From positions 1-64,000 of the forward strand of contig CANJDH010000009.1 in NCBI GenBank assembly GCA_947473125.1: a stretch of DNA of 64,000 nt, in the 5' to 3' direction. Position numbers and translations under genes: made by a program. This DNA comes from Burkholderiales bacterium. Lineage in GTDB: Bacteria; Pseudomonadota; Gammaproteobacteria; Burkholderiales; JAEUOS01. The first letter of the stretch is position 1. Every line of letters begins with the position of its first letter. The notes below the pieces were generated by a model, which was not told the DNA's origin, ran no database searches, and saw only the letters and a list, made by a program, of their open reading frames with translations. Positions 19,150 to 28,142 of this stretch are shown in pieces.

Positions 19150-19178
19150 TTGACCCCTCCACAAAGCCCCCCTACAAT
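19150..19178 (+). promoter_or_regulatory. sigma-70 promoter of the lytic transglycosylase leader
   Basis: TTGACC (19150-19155), 17-bp spacer, TACAAT (19173-19178); +1 near 19185. This gives a 5' leader of about 316 nt before the transglycosylase ATG. The 19052-19500 gap has no annotated gene and holds this promoter plus the leader structures listed below. Confidence 0.65.
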
Positions 19179-19196
19179 TCGCGCCAACAACAATAA

Positions 19197-19231
19197 GGGG
19201 AGGACGATAGGAATCGTGCCTTCCCTTTTTT
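19197..19231 (+). terminator. leader hairpin followed by T6, possible attenuator
   Basis: GGGGAGGACGAT (19197-19208) pairs with ATCGTGCCTTCCC (19213-19225) around an AGGA loop, with one bulge and one G-T pair, and TTTTTT follows at 19226-19231. It lies only about 12 nt after the predicted transcription start, so it looks like an attenuator or a tiny-RNA terminator. Confidence 0.6.
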
Positions 19232-19269
19232 GTGCATCAGTATTGGTGCAGTGCGGGAAGCGACTCTGA
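19216..19269 (+). CDS. possible 17-residue leader peptide
   Basis: GTG at 19216 lies 11 bp after GGGGAGGA and opens a 17-codon frame (MPSLFCASVLVQCGKRL) that ends with TGA at 19267-19269, in the loop of the next hairpin. The geometry resembles translation-coupled leaders. It is speculative; the frame could be fortuitous. Confidence 0.3.
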   Translation: MPSLFCASVLVQCGKRL

Positions 19270-19281
19270 ATCGTCTTCCGC
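19253..19281 (+). promoter_or_regulatory. second leader hairpin with alternative pairing partners
   Basis: GCGGGAAGCGA (19253-19263) pairs with TCGTCTTCCGC (19271-19281). Its 3' arm can instead pair with GGAGGACGAT at 19199-19208 (ten consecutive pairs, one G-U), and its 5' GGGAAG can pair with CTTCCC at 19220-19225. The four arms can therefore form mutually exclusive structures. Confidence 0.5.
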
Positions 19282-19380
19282 TTGTTGTTAAACCCGAAGT
19301 TCAACGATTCATCGATTCAACGTAGTACTAGCGCCGTTTACGCTGTTCACACTTATTGAACAGGCCGTGCGGCCAATTCC

Positions 19381-19425
19381 GGTCTGGTGGAATCTTGGGG
19401 ACACGCGTGAGCCCCAATCCAGGCC
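19381..19425 (+). promoter_or_regulatory. third structured element in the leader
   Basis: GGTCTGG (19381-19387) pairs with CCAGGCC (19419-19425), enclosing TTGGGG (19395-19400) paired with CCCCAA (19412-19417). The asymmetric internal loop and closed stem suggest a folded RNA domain. I could not match it to a riboswitch class by eye. Confidence 0.4.
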
Positions 19426-19500
19426 CTCGACTGCGAAGCAGGCAAACAGACACTCTTCCCTAGCGGGACGGGCGGCTGCGAGCGTGCAGAGATAGGAGGC

Positions 19501-20286
19501 ATGATGTCGCGTTTCACAAGCAAGAAATTGCAGGGCGCAGTAGAAGCTTTATGGAACCTTGCCAAAGGCAGCCTGATGATTGTCGGCCTGGTGGCACTGG
19601 TAGCGTGGGAGATGCAAACTTTCAGCTACGCCAAGCCGGCCAACCTGCCCGATGCCGGTCCGCCGGTGCTTTCCAGCGTACAACCCCTCAAGGTCAAGGC
19701 GGCCACCGCCGCCCAGGCTGAAGAAGCCGACGTCGACCTGGCCGCGTTGGGTAGCGTAGACGGCCACAAGCGCATCGCCCAGTTCCTGGCCCGCAAGTAT
19801 CGGGTCTCGCTCGACGCGACCCAGCTTCTGGTCGGCGCCGCCTACCTCACCGGCAAGGAAACCGGTGTCGATCCGCACCTGATCCTCGCCGTCATGGCAG
19901 TGGAGTCGCGCTTCAACCCGTTTGCCGAGTCGGTGATGGGCGCGAAGGGCCTGATGCAGGTGATCCCGAAATACCACATGGACAAGTTCGACGAGCACGG
20001 CGGCACCGAAGCGGTTCTCAACCCGGTGGCGAACATCAAGGTCGGCGCGCTGATCCTGAAAGACTACATTCGCCGCTTCGGCAACGTCGAGTCGGCGCTG
20101 CGCGTCTACTCCGGCGCCACCGGAGACGACTTCGGCTATCCGAACAAGGTGCTCGCCGAGCGCGATCGCCTGCGTGCAGCCAGTGCCGGCAAGCTGCCGG
20201 CTGCGGCCGTGGCGGCGCCTGCCCGCCCCGAGAAGAGAGTGGCACCGATCACCCCGAGCGAGTCGCCCCAACCCGAAGAGGTCTGA
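19501..20286 (+). CDS. membrane-anchored lytic transglycosylase (SLT domain)
   Basis: About 261 residues: an N-terminal membrane anchor (SLMIVGLVALVAWEMQTF), a spacer, then an SLT domain with the catalytic glutamate in AVMAVESRFNPFAESVMGAKGLMQVIP and the LNPVANIKVGALILKDYIRRFG region. The tail is proline-rich. It would cleave peptidoglycan glycan strands in the periplasm, forming anhydro-muropeptides. AGGAGG ends 1 bp before the ATG at 19501 and 4 bp before the ATG at 19504, so 19504 is the better start. The unusually long structured leader suggests regulated expression. Confidence 0.88.
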   Translation: MMSRFTSKKLQGAVEALWNLAKGSLMIVGLVALVAWEMQTFSYAKPANLPDAGPPVLSSVQPLKVKAATAAQAEEADVDLAALGSVDGHKRIAQFLARKYRVSLDATQLLVGAAYLTGKETGVDPHLILAVMAVESRFNPFAESVMGAKGLMQVIPKYHMDKFDEHGGTEAVLNPVANIKVGALILKDYIRRFGNVESALRVYSGATGDDFGYPNKVLAERDRLRAASAGKLPAAAVAAPARPEKRVAPITPSESPQPEEV

Positions 20287-20520
20287 GGCGGTTTGCCCGG
20301 AGCCGCGCGCAGCGGCACGGTGAGTGATGGGCCATGGGTACCAACGGCATCGGGTCGCGCGTCCTCAGGGCCGTGTTTGCGACGCCGCGTAAAACCTCAG
20401 GTCTACTGAAGCGGAACCACCGGATCCGCGCGGCGCGCGCCACTTTCGCCCCGAGCTTGGCCGAGTAGGCAACGATGGCGGTCGGCGCGTCACGGTTTCT
20501 CCGGCGCGGGTTTTACCGTA

Positions 20521-20547
20521 GAATTGGTCAGACCAGTTGACCAATTC
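20521..20547. promoter_or_regulatory. GntR (FadR-subfamily) operator
   Basis: GAATTGGTCA (20521-20530) and TGACCAATTC (20538-20547) form perfect 10-bp inverted arms. Nested inside is TGGT-CAG-ACCA (20525-20535), the classic FadR/GntR core. It lies 39 bp before the GntR start and probably autoregulates the operon. Confidence 0.7.
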
Positions 20548-20585
20548 TGGCCACCGTCCTTCTTGCCGCAGGCTCACCAAGGCCC

Positions 20586-21353
20586 ATGCCGATCACCAGC
20601 ATCGAACCGAACCGGCTGTACCGTCGCATCGCCGAGCAGCTGCGCGCGCTGATCCAGTCGGGCGAGTATGCGGTCGGCACGCGCCTGCCGCCGGAGCGCG
20701 ACCTCGCCACCCAGCTTGGTGTGAGCCGACCCTCGGTGCGCGAAGCGCTGATTGCGCTCGAGGTCGCGGGCCTGGTAGAGATCCGCGTCGGATCGGGCAT
20801 CTACGCCAGAAAACCTGACACCCATGAAGCCGGCATCGCCTTGCACAATGAAGAAGGCCCTTTCGAGCTGATCCGGGCGCGCGCCCTGATCGAACCGGAG
20901 ATCGCGGCGCTGGCCGCGCGCAACCTCAAGCGCGCGCAACTTGACCCGATTCGCGCCTCCATCGGCCTGATGGAGGCCGACGCGGCTGCAGGGCGCATTC
21001 CCACGGCCGGCGATCGCCTGTTCCATGTGAGCCTTGCCGAAGCGGCCGACAACAGCGTGCTGGTCAGCGTGGTGGGGCAGCTGTTTGACGGCCGCTCCAA
21101 CCCGCTGTTCGTGAAGCTCGCCAACTATTTCGAAAACCCCAAGAGCTGGGCGGCGGCCATCAGCGAGCACCGCAAGGTGCTCGAAGCGCTGGCAGCGCGC
21201 GACGCCGACGCCGCGCGCGATGCGATGCGCAGCCACATGCAACTGTCACACAAGCGTTTCGCCGCCGGCTGGCCCGAAGCCAAAAAAAGCGGCGCCGCCG
21301 GCACGCGCAAAGCCAGTGCCATCCCCCCCATCCATGACATCGACCATGCATAA
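20586..21353 (+). CDS. GntR family regulator, FadR subfamily (FCD domain)
   Basis: A 255-residue regulator: N-terminal winged helix (ERDLATQLGVSRPSVREALIALEVAGLVEIRVGSG) followed by an all-helical FCD ligand domain ending with the conserved HRKVLEALAARDADAARDAMRSHM. Such proteins usually bind small carboxylates and repress nearby catabolic genes. The palindrome immediately upstream fits autoregulation. It begins the sugar-acid operon and overlaps the idonate dehydrogenase start by a few bases. The inducer is probably a sugar acid handled by the downstream enzymes. Confidence 0.9.
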   Translation: MPITSIEPNRLYRRIAEQLRALIQSGEYAVGTRLPPERDLATQLGVSRPSVREALIALEVAGLVEIRVGSGIYARKPDTHEAGIALHNEEGPFELIRARALIEPEIAALAARNLKRAQLDPIRASIGLMEADAAAGRIPTAGDRLFHVSLAEAADNSVLVSVVGQLFDGRSNPLFVKLANYFENPKSWAAAISEHRKVLEALAARDADAARDAMRSHMQLSHKRFAAGWPEAKKSGAAGTRKASAIPPIHDIDHA

Positions 21354-22392
21354 CCTGCAAATCCACGCCGCCCGGAAAATAGTCCTCAAACCACTCGGCG
21401 CGCTTACGCCAAAGCCCGATGAAGTGCTGATCCGCCTGGGTGCCGGCGGCATTTGCGGCTCCGACCTGCACTACTACTTCGAAGGCAAAAACGGCAGCTT
21501 CGTGGTGCGCGAGCCGATGACACCGGGCCACGAGGCTTCGGGCGTGCTTGAGAAAGTCGGCAGCAATGTGCGCGGCCTCGAAGCCGGCATGAAGGTCGCA
21601 GTCAATCCGTCGCACCCCTGTGGCATCTGTCCGGCTTGCCGCAGCGGCCGCGAGAACCTGTGCGAACGCATGCTCTTCCTCGGCAGCGCCAGCGTGTTTC
21701 CGCATGCACAGGGCATGTTTGCCGACTTGTTCATCCTGGGCGCCCGGCAAGTGACGCCGGTTGATGCCGGCGTATCGCTCGGCGAACTCGCCTTTGCCGA
21801 GCCGCTCGCAGTAGGCCTGCACGCGGTGCAGCGTGCCGGCGGTAATTTGTCCGGCAAGCGCGTGCTCGTGACCGGCGCCGGCACCATCGGCAGCCTGTGC
21901 GCTCTCGCGGCCAAGCTTGCCGGCGCCGCTGAGGTGACGGTGTGCGACGTGCTCGACCGGCCCCTCACGATCGCGCGCCAGGCCGGCGCCGACCATACGT
22001 TTCGCTCCGATACTGCGGATGCCAAAGACTATGCGGGCCGCTTCGACATTGCGCTCGAAGCCGCTGGCCATCCGCGCGCCCTCACGACGTGCCTCGCCGG
22101 CGTCAAGCGCGGCGGCGTGATCGTGCAGGTCGGTACGCTGCCCAACGAAGACTTGCCGTTTCCGGCCAACAGCATCATGGCGCGCGAGATCGACTATCGC
22201 GGCGCGTTCCGCTGGGGTATCGAATTCGACTGGGCGGTCGACTACCTCGCCAGCGGCAAGGTCAACGTCAAGCCGCTGTTGACCAAGCAGTTCGCCCTTG
22301 CCGACGCGGCGGCGGCGTTTGACCTCGCCGCCGACAAGACCCGCGCCACCAAAGTGCAGGTGATGGGTGCCGGCATCCCCATCGAAGCCTGA
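21346..22392 (+). CDS. L-idonate 5-dehydrogenase-like zinc alcohol dehydrogenase
   Basis: A 348-residue medium-chain dehydrogenase with the catalytic zinc motifs [11 protein letters not shown] and PGHEASG, the structural-zinc lobe [15 protein letters not shown] and the Rossmann [18 protein letters not shown] is the hallmark of IdnD-type enzymes oxidising L-idonate to 5-ketogluconate. ATGs at 21334 and 21346 are in frame and both overlap the GntR stop; I chose the second because its N-terminus matches the family length. It works with the following dehydratase in sugar-acid catabolism; the exact substrate is inferred. Confidence 0.87.
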   Translation: MHNLQIHAARKIVLKPLGALTPKPDEVLIRLGAGGICGSDLHYYFEGKNGSFVVREPMTPGHEASGVLEKVGSNVRGLEAGMKVAVNPSHPCGICPACRSGRENLCERMLFLGSASVFPHAQGMFADLFILGARQVTPVDAGVSLGELAFAEPLAVGLHAVQRAGGNLSGKRVLVTGAGTIGSLCALAAKLAGAAEVTVCDVLDRPLTIARQAGADHTFRSDTADAKDYAGRFDIALEAAGHPRALTTCLAGVKRGGVIVQVGTLPNEDLPFPANSIMAREIDYRGAFRWGIEFDWAVDYLASGKVNVKPLLTKQFALADAAAAFDLAADKTRATKVQVMGAGIPIEA

Positions 22393-22411
22393 GCAAGCCC
22401 GAGCGCCAGCT

Positions 22412-23656
22412 TTGAAACCGATCCGCATCACCGCCATCCGAGCGACCACGGTCACCGTGCCGCTCGAGGCGCCGTTGCGCCATGCCAACGGCTGCCACTG
22501 GGGCCGTTTTGTGCGCACCATTGTTGAAGTCGACACGGACGCCGGCATCACCGGGCTCGGTGAAATGGGCGGCGGCGGCGAAAGCGCCGAGAACGCGATT
22601 CGTGCGCTCGAAAGCTATCTGGTGGGCACCAGCCCGTTCGACCTCGAGCGCCAGCGTTTCGCCATCGCCAACCCGACGGCCAGCCTCTACAACAACCGCA
22701 CGCAACTGCTCGCAGCAATCGAATTCGCCTGCGTCGACATCGTCGGCAAGGCGCTCGATGTGCCGGCCTACCAGTTGTTTGGCGGCAAGTTGCGCGACAC
22801 CGTGCCGTTCGCCAGCTATTTGTTCTTTCGCTACGCCAATGCCGAAGGGCTGAACGAAATCCGCACCATCGACCAACTGGTGGTCCATGCGCAGGCGCTC
22901 AAGCAAGCGCACGGATTCACCAGCCACAAGTTGAAGGGCGGGGTGTTTTCGCCCCAATACGAACTGGCCTGTTACCGCGCCCTGGCCGATGCGTTCCCCG
23001 GCGACAGCTTTCGCTACGACCCGAACTGCGCCTTGCCGCTGGAAGACGCGGTGCGCTTCGGCAACGCGATTCGCGATATCAACAACGATTACTTCGAAGA
23101 CCCGACCTGGGGCCTCAACGGCCTGCGCCAGGTGCGCGAACGCACCGGCCTGCGCACGGCCACCAACACGGTCGTGGTCGATTTCGAGCAGCTCGCCACC
23201 AACATCCGCGACCACGCCGTCGACGTGATCCTGCTCGACACCACCTTCTGGGGCGGCATCCGCCCCTGCATCAAGGCCGCCGGCGTATGCGAGACCATGC
23301 AGATCGGCGTCGCGGTACATTCTTCAGGCGAGCTCGGCATCCAGCTGGCGAGCATGCTGCACCTGGGCGCCGTGCTACCCAACCTGTCGTACAGCGCCGA
23401 TGCGCACTACCACCACCTCAGCGACGACGTGATTGTGGGTGGAAAGATGTCATACAACCGGGGTGCGATGCGAGTACCCGACGGCCCGGGCCTGGGCGTC
23501 GCGCTCGATCGCGAAAAACTCGGGCAGTACGCGGACCTGTACAAACGCCTGGGCGGGTATCCTTACGACAAAGACCCGGGCCGACCGGGCTGGGTGCCGC
23601 TGGTACCGAACACGGAGTGGGCCGATCCGGAAGATGCGAGACGTCCCGCCATGTAA
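22412..23656 (+). CDS. enolase-superfamily dehydratase, glucarate dehydratase-like
   Basis: About 414 residues of the mandelate racemase/enolase superfamily. Visible are the catalytic lysine region [11 protein letters not shown], metal-ligand segment YDPNCALP, the YFEDPTW glutamate, the NTVVVDF strand and the general-acid histidine in [16 protein letters not shown] with HSSGELGI resembles glucarate/galactarate-type dehydratases. A GTG at 22367 would overlap idnD by 26 bp; the TTG at 22412 follows the idnD stop and starts the conserved region, so I prefer it. It should dehydrate an aldarate or aldonate to a 2-keto-3-deoxy acid. Confidence 0.87.
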   Translation: MKPIRITAIRATTVTVPLEAPLRHANGCHWGRFVRTIVEVDTDAGITGLGEMGGGGESAENAIRALESYLVGTSPFDLERQRFAIANPTASLYNNRTQLLAAIEFACVDIVGKALDVPAYQLFGGKLRDTVPFASYLFFRYANAEGLNEIRTIDQLVVHAQALKQAHGFTSHKLKGGVFSPQYELACYRALADAFPGDSFRYDPNCALPLEDAVRFGNAIRDINNDYFEDPTWGLNGLRQVRERTGLRTATNTVVVDFEQLATNIRDHAVDVILLDTTFWGGIRPCIKAAGVCETMQIGVAVHSSGELGIQLASMLHLGAVLPNLSYSADAHYHHLSDDVIVGGKMSYNRGAMRVPDGPGLGVALDREKLGQYADLYKRLGGYPYDKDPGRPGWVPLVPNTEWADPEDARRPAM

Positions 23657-23704
23657 TGCTCGTTGCAGTACCGATTTCAAAACCATCCCAAAGAGGAGAC
23701 AAAC

Positions 23705-24688
23705 ATGAAACGCTTTACCCTGTCAGGCATCGCCGTCGCGTTCGCCACCATGGCGGCGCTCGGCGCAGCGCCCGCGTCCGCACAAACCAAACTCAAGTTT
23801 GCGCACGTCTACGAGACTTCCGAGCCATATCACAAATGGGCGCTGTGGGCGGCTGATGAAGTCAAGAAGCGCACCGCCGGCCGTTACGAGATGCAGGTGT
23901 TCCCCGCGTCTTCGCTCGGCAAGGAGACCGACATCAACCAGGGGCTGACGCTCGGCACCGTCGATGTCATCTACACCGGTCAGCTGTTTGCCGCGCGCAC
24001 CCACCCGCCGCTGGCCATCGGCGGCGCGCCGTTCATGTTCCGCGACTTCAACCACTGGAAGGCCTACGTCAACAGCCCGCTGTATGCCGACCTGGCCGAC
24101 GGCTACTTCAAGAAGGGCGGCAACAAGCCGATCGCCGTCACCTATTACGGCGTGCGCCACATGACCGCCAACAAGGCGATCAACAAGCCCGAGGACATGA
24201 AAGGCCTCAAGGTGCGCGTGCCCGACGCGCCGCTTTACACCATGTTCCCGCGCGGTGTCAGCGCGAACCCGACGCCGATCGCCTTTGCCGAGGTCTACCT
24301 CGCGTTGCAAAACGGCACGGTCGACGCGCAAGAAAACCCGTTGCCGACCATTGAGGCGAAGAAGTTCTACGAAGTGCAATCGCACATCAACCTGACCGGC
24401 CACATCACCGAAATGCTCATGACCATCGTTGCGGGCGGCGTGTGGAACAAGTTGTCGGATGCCGACAAGAAATCCTTCGAAGCGATTTTCAAGGAGGCCG
24501 GCGCCAAGGCCACCGACGAGATCGTCACGTCTGAAAACAAGCTCGTCGAAGAATTCGTCACCAAATACAAGAAAACGGTCGTCAAGACCGACCGCAAGCC
24601 GTTCCAGGCGGCCCTCACCAAGCTGCACCTGGGGCCCGATGCCACCTGGGACAAAGCGACCTACGACAAATTGCAAGCCCTGAAATAG
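23705..24688 (+). CDS. dctP: TRAP transporter substrate-binding protein (DctP), first copy
   Basis: A 327-residue DctP-family receptor with a Sec signal peptide (ending AAPASAQ) and the conserved arginine region GLKVRVPDAPLY that binds the substrate carboxylate. The ATG at 23705 follows GAGGAGA. It delivers an organic acid to the DctQ/DctM permease. A paralogue with near-identical blocks (HVYETSEPYH, SSLGKETDINQG, NPTPIAFAEVYLALQNGTVD) follows directly, so two receptors share one permease. Substrate is probably a sugar acid, given the dehydrogenase and dehydratase upstream. Confidence 0.93.
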   Translation: MKRFTLSGIAVAFATMAALGAAPASAQTKLKFAHVYETSEPYHKWALWAADEVKKRTAGRYEMQVFPASSLGKETDINQGLTLGTVDVIYTGQLFAARTHPPLAIGGAPFMFRDFNHWKAYVNSPLYADLADGYFKKGGNKPIAVTYYGVRHMTANKAINKPEDMKGLKVRVPDAPLYTMFPRGVSANPTPIAFAEVYLALQNGTVDAQENPLPTIEAKKFYEVQSHINLTGHITEMLMTIVAGGVWNKLSDADKKSFEAIFKEAGAKATDEIVTSENKLVEEFVTKYKKTVVKTDRKPFQAALTKLHLGPDATWDKATYDKLQALK

Positions 24689-24725
24689 ACCAGCCATAAC
24701 AAACCCGACCAAAGGAGAGACAAAC

Positions 24726-25697
24726 ATGAAACTGATGACCAAACTGGGATTGATCGCCACCGCCCTGGCCTTGAGCGCCGGCAGCGTTCTGGCCCAGCAA
24801 AAACTTAAATGGGCGCACGTGTACGAGACCTCCGAGCCGTACCACACCCAGTCGGTGTGGGCCGCCGATGAAATCAAGAAGCGCACCAACGGCAAGTTCG
24901 ACATCACGGTGCACCCGGCGTCGTCGCTCGGCAAGGAGACCGACATCAACCAGGGCATGGCGCTCGGTACCATCGACATGATCATCAGCGGCCCGTCGTT
25001 CGCGGCGCGCAGCTACCCGCGCCTCGGCATTGCCTATTACCCCTTTATCTTCCGCGACGCCGACCATCTGCTGGCCTATAGCAAGAGCGCCGTGTTCAAG
25101 GAGATGGTCGAGGGTTTTCGCGCCAAGACCGGCATCCAGATTCTCGCCTACACCTACTACGGCGCGCGCCACACCACTGCGACCAAGCCGTTCAATGATT
25201 GCGCGGGCATGAAGGGCCTGAAGATCCGCGTACCCGACGTGCCTGCCTATACGGCTACGCCGAAGGCCTGTGGTGCCAACCCGACGCCGATTGCCTTTGC
25301 CGAGGTGTACCTGGCGCTGCAAAACGGCACGGTCGACGCCCAGGAGAACCCGCTCACCACGATCGAAGCGAAGAAGTTCTACGAAGTGCAAAAGGCGATC
25401 ATGCTGACCGGCCACATCGTCGACGGGCTGACCACACAGGTGGCTCCGCACATCTGGAGCAAGCTGACAGACGCGGAAAAGAAGATCTTTACCGATGTCG
25501 CACTCGAGGCCGCCGCAAAAGCCACCGACCAGATCAAGAAACGCGAAGCCGAGCTGGTCGACGAGTTCAAGAAGAAGGGCCTGCAGGTGGTGACAGTCAA
25601 CCGCAAGAGCTTCTCGGACGCGGTGCTCAAGACCTCCACCGTCGAATCGATGGGCTTTGACAAGAAAGACTACGACCGCATCGTCGCAATCAAGTAA
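24726..25697 (+). CDS. dctP: TRAP transporter substrate-binding protein (DctP), second copy
   Basis: A 323-residue receptor, clearly paralogous to the preceding gene and separated from it by 37 bp, with its own signal peptide (SAGSVLAQQ) and ribosome site AAAGGAGAGA. The binding-site arginine segment is GLKIRVPDVPAY. Differences cluster in the ligand-facing segments (SGPSFAARSYPRLGIAYY versus TGQLFAARTHPPLAIGGA), suggesting a different but related ligand. Tandem duplication with divergence is the simplest origin. Confidence 0.93.
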   Translation: MKLMTKLGLIATALALSAGSVLAQQKLKWAHVYETSEPYHTQSVWAADEIKKRTNGKFDITVHPASSLGKETDINQGMALGTIDMIISGPSFAARSYPRLGIAYYPFIFRDADHLLAYSKSAVFKEMVEGFRAKTGIQILAYTYYGARHTTATKPFNDCAGMKGLKIRVPDVPAYTATPKACGANPTPIAFAEVYLALQNGTVDAQENPLTTIEAKKFYEVQKAIMLTGHIVDGLTTQVAPHIWSKLTDAEKKIFTDVALEAAAKATDQIKKREAELVDEFKKKGLQVVTVNRKSFSDAVLKTSTVESMGFDKKDYDRIVAIK

Positions 25698-25713
25698 CCG
25701 CAGGAGAAGCCGG

Positions 25714-26274
25714 GTGCACAGCGAAGAAGCAAAAATACTCGGGGACGACGGTGAAATCCACATCGAGGATGAAGCCGTCGACCTGTCGCACACGATCTTC
25801 GAGGCCTGGGTGGCGCTGGGCTTTTTCTGGGCGCTCGGCCTTACCGTGTTCACGCAGTTCTTCACACGCTATGTGCTCAACGATTCTGCCGCATGGACCG
25901 AAGAGATCGCGCGCTACCTGCTGATCGCCGTGGTATTCGTCGGCGCGGCGATCGGGGTCGCCAAGAACAACCACATCCAGGTCGATTTTTTCTATCGCTA
26001 TATGCCCCGCAAAATGGGGCATGCGCTGGCCCTGCTGGTTGACGTCTTGCGCACCGCGTTTCTGGGTGCGGCGGTGGTCTACACCGGGCTCATGATGGAG
26101 CGCATGAGCAGCCTCAAGATGACGGTGATCGACTGGCCGGTCAACTGGGTATACGGCATCTGCATGTTCGGCTTTGCGGCCATGTGCGTGCGCTCGATCC
26201 TGGTGACGCGCGTGCACTGGCAGCGTGGCTATACGGTATTGCAACGTCCCGAATCGACCATGGAAGACAGGTAA
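25714..26274 (+). CDS. dctQ: TRAP transporter small permease (DctQ)
   Basis: A 186-residue protein with four membrane segments and the DctQ-type motif SAAWTEEIARYLLIAVVFVGAAIG. I use the GTG at 25714, preceded by CAGGAGAAG; the frame runs further back into the dctP end as a shadow. An acidic cytoplasmic N-terminus of about 30 residues precedes the first helix. It is the small membrane subunit paired with DctM encoded 3 bp later. Confidence 0.9.
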   Translation: MHSEEAKILGDDGEIHIEDEAVDLSHTIFEAWVALGFFWALGLTVFTQFFTRYVLNDSAAWTEEIARYLLIAVVFVGAAIGVAKNNHIQVDFFYRYMPRKMGHALALLVDVLRTAFLGAAVVYTGLMMERMSSLKMTVIDWPVNWVYGICMFGFAAMCVRSILVTRVHWQRGYTVLQRPESTMEDR

Positions 26275-26277
26275 GAC

Positions 26278-27672
26278 ATGCTCAAGATCATCTTTCTGTT
26301 CTTCATGAGCGGCGGCCTGCCGGTGGCCATCGCCATGGCCGGTGCCTCGCTAGTCTACATCCTGTTCACCGGCGTTACGCCGCCGTTCGCGGTGTTCCAC
26401 CGCATGATCAGCGGCATCGACAGCTTTCCGCTGCTTGCCGTGCCCTTCTTCATCCTCGCCGGCAACCTGATGAACAATGCCGGCATCACCACGCGCATCT
26501 ACAACTACGCGCTTGCTCTGGTCGGCTGGATGAAGGGCGGCCTGGGCCATGTCAACGTGGTCGGCTCGGTGATCTTCGCCGGCATGAGCGGTACCGCGAT
26601 TGCCGATGCCGCGGGCCTCGGTACCATCGAGATCAAGGCGATGGTCGAGCATGGCTACGACAAGGAGTTTGCCGTGGGCGTGACGGCCGCCTCGGCGACG
26701 CTCGGACCGATCATCCCGCCGTCGCTGCCCTTCGTGATCTACGGCATGATGGCCAACGTCTCGATCGGCGCGTTGTTCATGGCCGGCATCCTGCCCGGCC
26801 TCCTGATGGCTTTCCTGATGATGGTCACCGTCGCGTATTTCGCGCACAAGAACGGCTGGGGCGGAGACGTCAAATTCAGCTGGGCGCGTTTCGGCAAGGC
26901 GATCACCGAGACACTGGTGGTCATCGTCTGGCCGCTGCTCATGTGGGGGCTCGTCACCAAACTGGGCCTGCCCGCGCAGGAGACGGTATTCGCCGGCCTG
27001 CTCGCACTGTTCGTGGCCGACAAGTTCTTCAAGTTCCAGGCGGTGCTGCCGATCATGACGCCGGTGTTGCTGATCGGCGGCATGAGCACCGGCATCTTCA
27101 CCCCGACCGAAGGCGCGATCGCCGCCTGCGTCTGGGCCATGGTGCTGGGCCTGGCCTGGTACAAGACCCTCTCCTGGAAAATGTTCGTCAAGGTCTGCCT
27201 CGACACGGTCGAGACCACCAGCACGGTGCTGTTCATCGTCGCGGCGGCGAGCATTTTCGGCTGGATGCTCACCGCCACCGGCGTCACCAGTGCGCTTTCG
27301 TCGTGGGTGCTTGGCTTTACCAAGGAGCCCTGGGTGTTCCTGCTCTTGGCCAACGCGCTGATGCTGTTCGTCGGTTGCTTCCTCGAACCCACTGCCGCGA
27401 TCACTATATTGGTACCGCTGCTGGTTCCCATCTGCCAGCAGCTCGGCATCGACCTGGTCCACTTTGGCCTCGTGATGGTGCTCAATCTGATGATCGGCCT
27501 GTTGCACCCGCCGATGGGTCTGGTACTGTTCGTGCTCGCGCGCGTTGCCAAGCTTTCGGTCGAGCGCACCACCATGGCGATCCTGCCGTGGCTGGTGCCG
27601 CTGCTCGGCAGCCTCGCGATCATCACCTACATCCCCAGCCTGGTGCTATGGCTGCCGAACCTGATGAAATGA
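26278..27672 (+). CDS. dctM: TRAP transporter large permease (DctM)
   Basis: A 464-residue protein with about twelve membrane segments and DctM signatures (AVPFFILAGNLMNNAGIT, GMSGTAIADAAGLG, ASATLGPIIPPSLPFVIYG, GIFTPTEGAIAA). It forms the Na+-driven channel with DctQ. A longer plus-strand open frame covering 26184-27719 in another phase is its shadow. The order dctP-dctP-dctQ-dctM is otherwise standard. Confidence 0.93.
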   Translation: MLKIIFLFFMSGGLPVAIAMAGASLVYILFTGVTPPFAVFHRMISGIDSFPLLAVPFFILAGNLMNNAGITTRIYNYALALVGWMKGGLGHVNVVGSVIFAGMSGTAIADAAGLGTIEIKAMVEHGYDKEFAVGVTAASATLGPIIPPSLPFVIYGMMANVSIGALFMAGILPGLLMAFLMMVTVAYFAHKNGWGGDVKFSWARFGKAITETLVVIVWPLLMWGLVTKLGLPAQETVFAGLLALFVADKFFKFQAVLPIMTPVLLIGGMSTGIFTPTEGAIAACVWAMVLGLAWYKTLSWKMFVKVCLDTVETTSTVLFIVAAASIFGWMLTATGVTSALSSWVLGFTKEPWVFLLLANALMLFVGCFLEPTAAITILVPLLVPICQQLGIDLVHFGLVMVLNLMIGLLHPPMGLVLFVLARVAKLSVERTTMAILPWLVPLLGSLAIITYIPSLVLWLPNLMK

Positions 27673-27711
27673 CCGCAGCGCGACAAACTAAACCGATCCC
27701 GAGGCTCATCC

Positions 27712-28119
27712 ATGGCTGACATCCGCATTCTCAATCCCGACGTGCTCGGCAAGCCGCTCGGCCAGTACTCGCAACTCACGCGCGTCAAGGCCTCCGAGTA
27801 CCTGTTCCTTGCTGGGCAACTGTCGGCCAACAAGGCCGGCGAGGTGGTCGGCCGCGACGACTTCGACGCGCAGTGCGCGCAGGTGTTCGCCAACATCGAG
27901 GCGGCGCTACAGTCGCAGGGCGCCGGCTGGGGCAACATCGTGCAGTTCACCACCTACCTGGTGCACTCGCAGGACATCCCCAAGTTCATGGCCTACCGCC
28001 TGCGTGAATTTCCGCGCATGTTCCCGAACGGCGCCTACCCCCCCAACACGCTCCTGATGGTGGATCGCCTGGTGCAGGAACCCTTCCTGGTCGAAGTGCA
28101 GGTGGTTGCCGCGCTATGA
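27712..28119 (+). CDS. RidA/YjgF/YER057c/UK114 family protein
   Basis: A 135-residue protein of the Rid superfamily, recognisable by the N-terminal fold (YLFLAGQLSANKAGEVVG), the NIEAALQSQGAGWGNIVQFTTYLV helix-strand, and the C-terminal LVEVQVVA. The arginine that deaminates imines in RidA proper (in the segment before VE..) is not obvious here (PPNTLLMVDRLVQEPFLVEV), so it may belong to a Rid subgroup with another activity. It ends the sugar-acid operon and is followed by a terminator. Confidence 0.87.
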   Translation: MADIRILNPDVLGKPLGQYSQLTRVKASEYLFLAGQLSANKAGEVVGRDDFDAQCAQVFANIEAALQSQGAGWGNIVQFTTYLVHSQDIPKFMAYRLREFPRMFPNGAYPPNTLLMVDRLVQEPFLVEVQVVAAL

Positions 28120-28142
28120 CCCGCTTGAGGCGGTAGCAAACA

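Noticed and set aside
19381-19460. c-di-GMP-I (GEMM) riboswitch
   Set aside because: The ACACGCGTGA loop is faintly reminiscent, but the conserved CACGCACAGGGCAAACC and GNRA-type receptor parts are absent.
24615-25865. long minus-strand open frame of 416 codons
   Set aside because: Antisense shadow of the second dctP gene, caused by high GC at third positions.
26184-27719. 511-codon plus-strand open frame
   Set aside because: Shadow of dctM in another phase; the translation is Arg/His/Gly-rich without any family motif, while dctM has full membrane-protein signatures.
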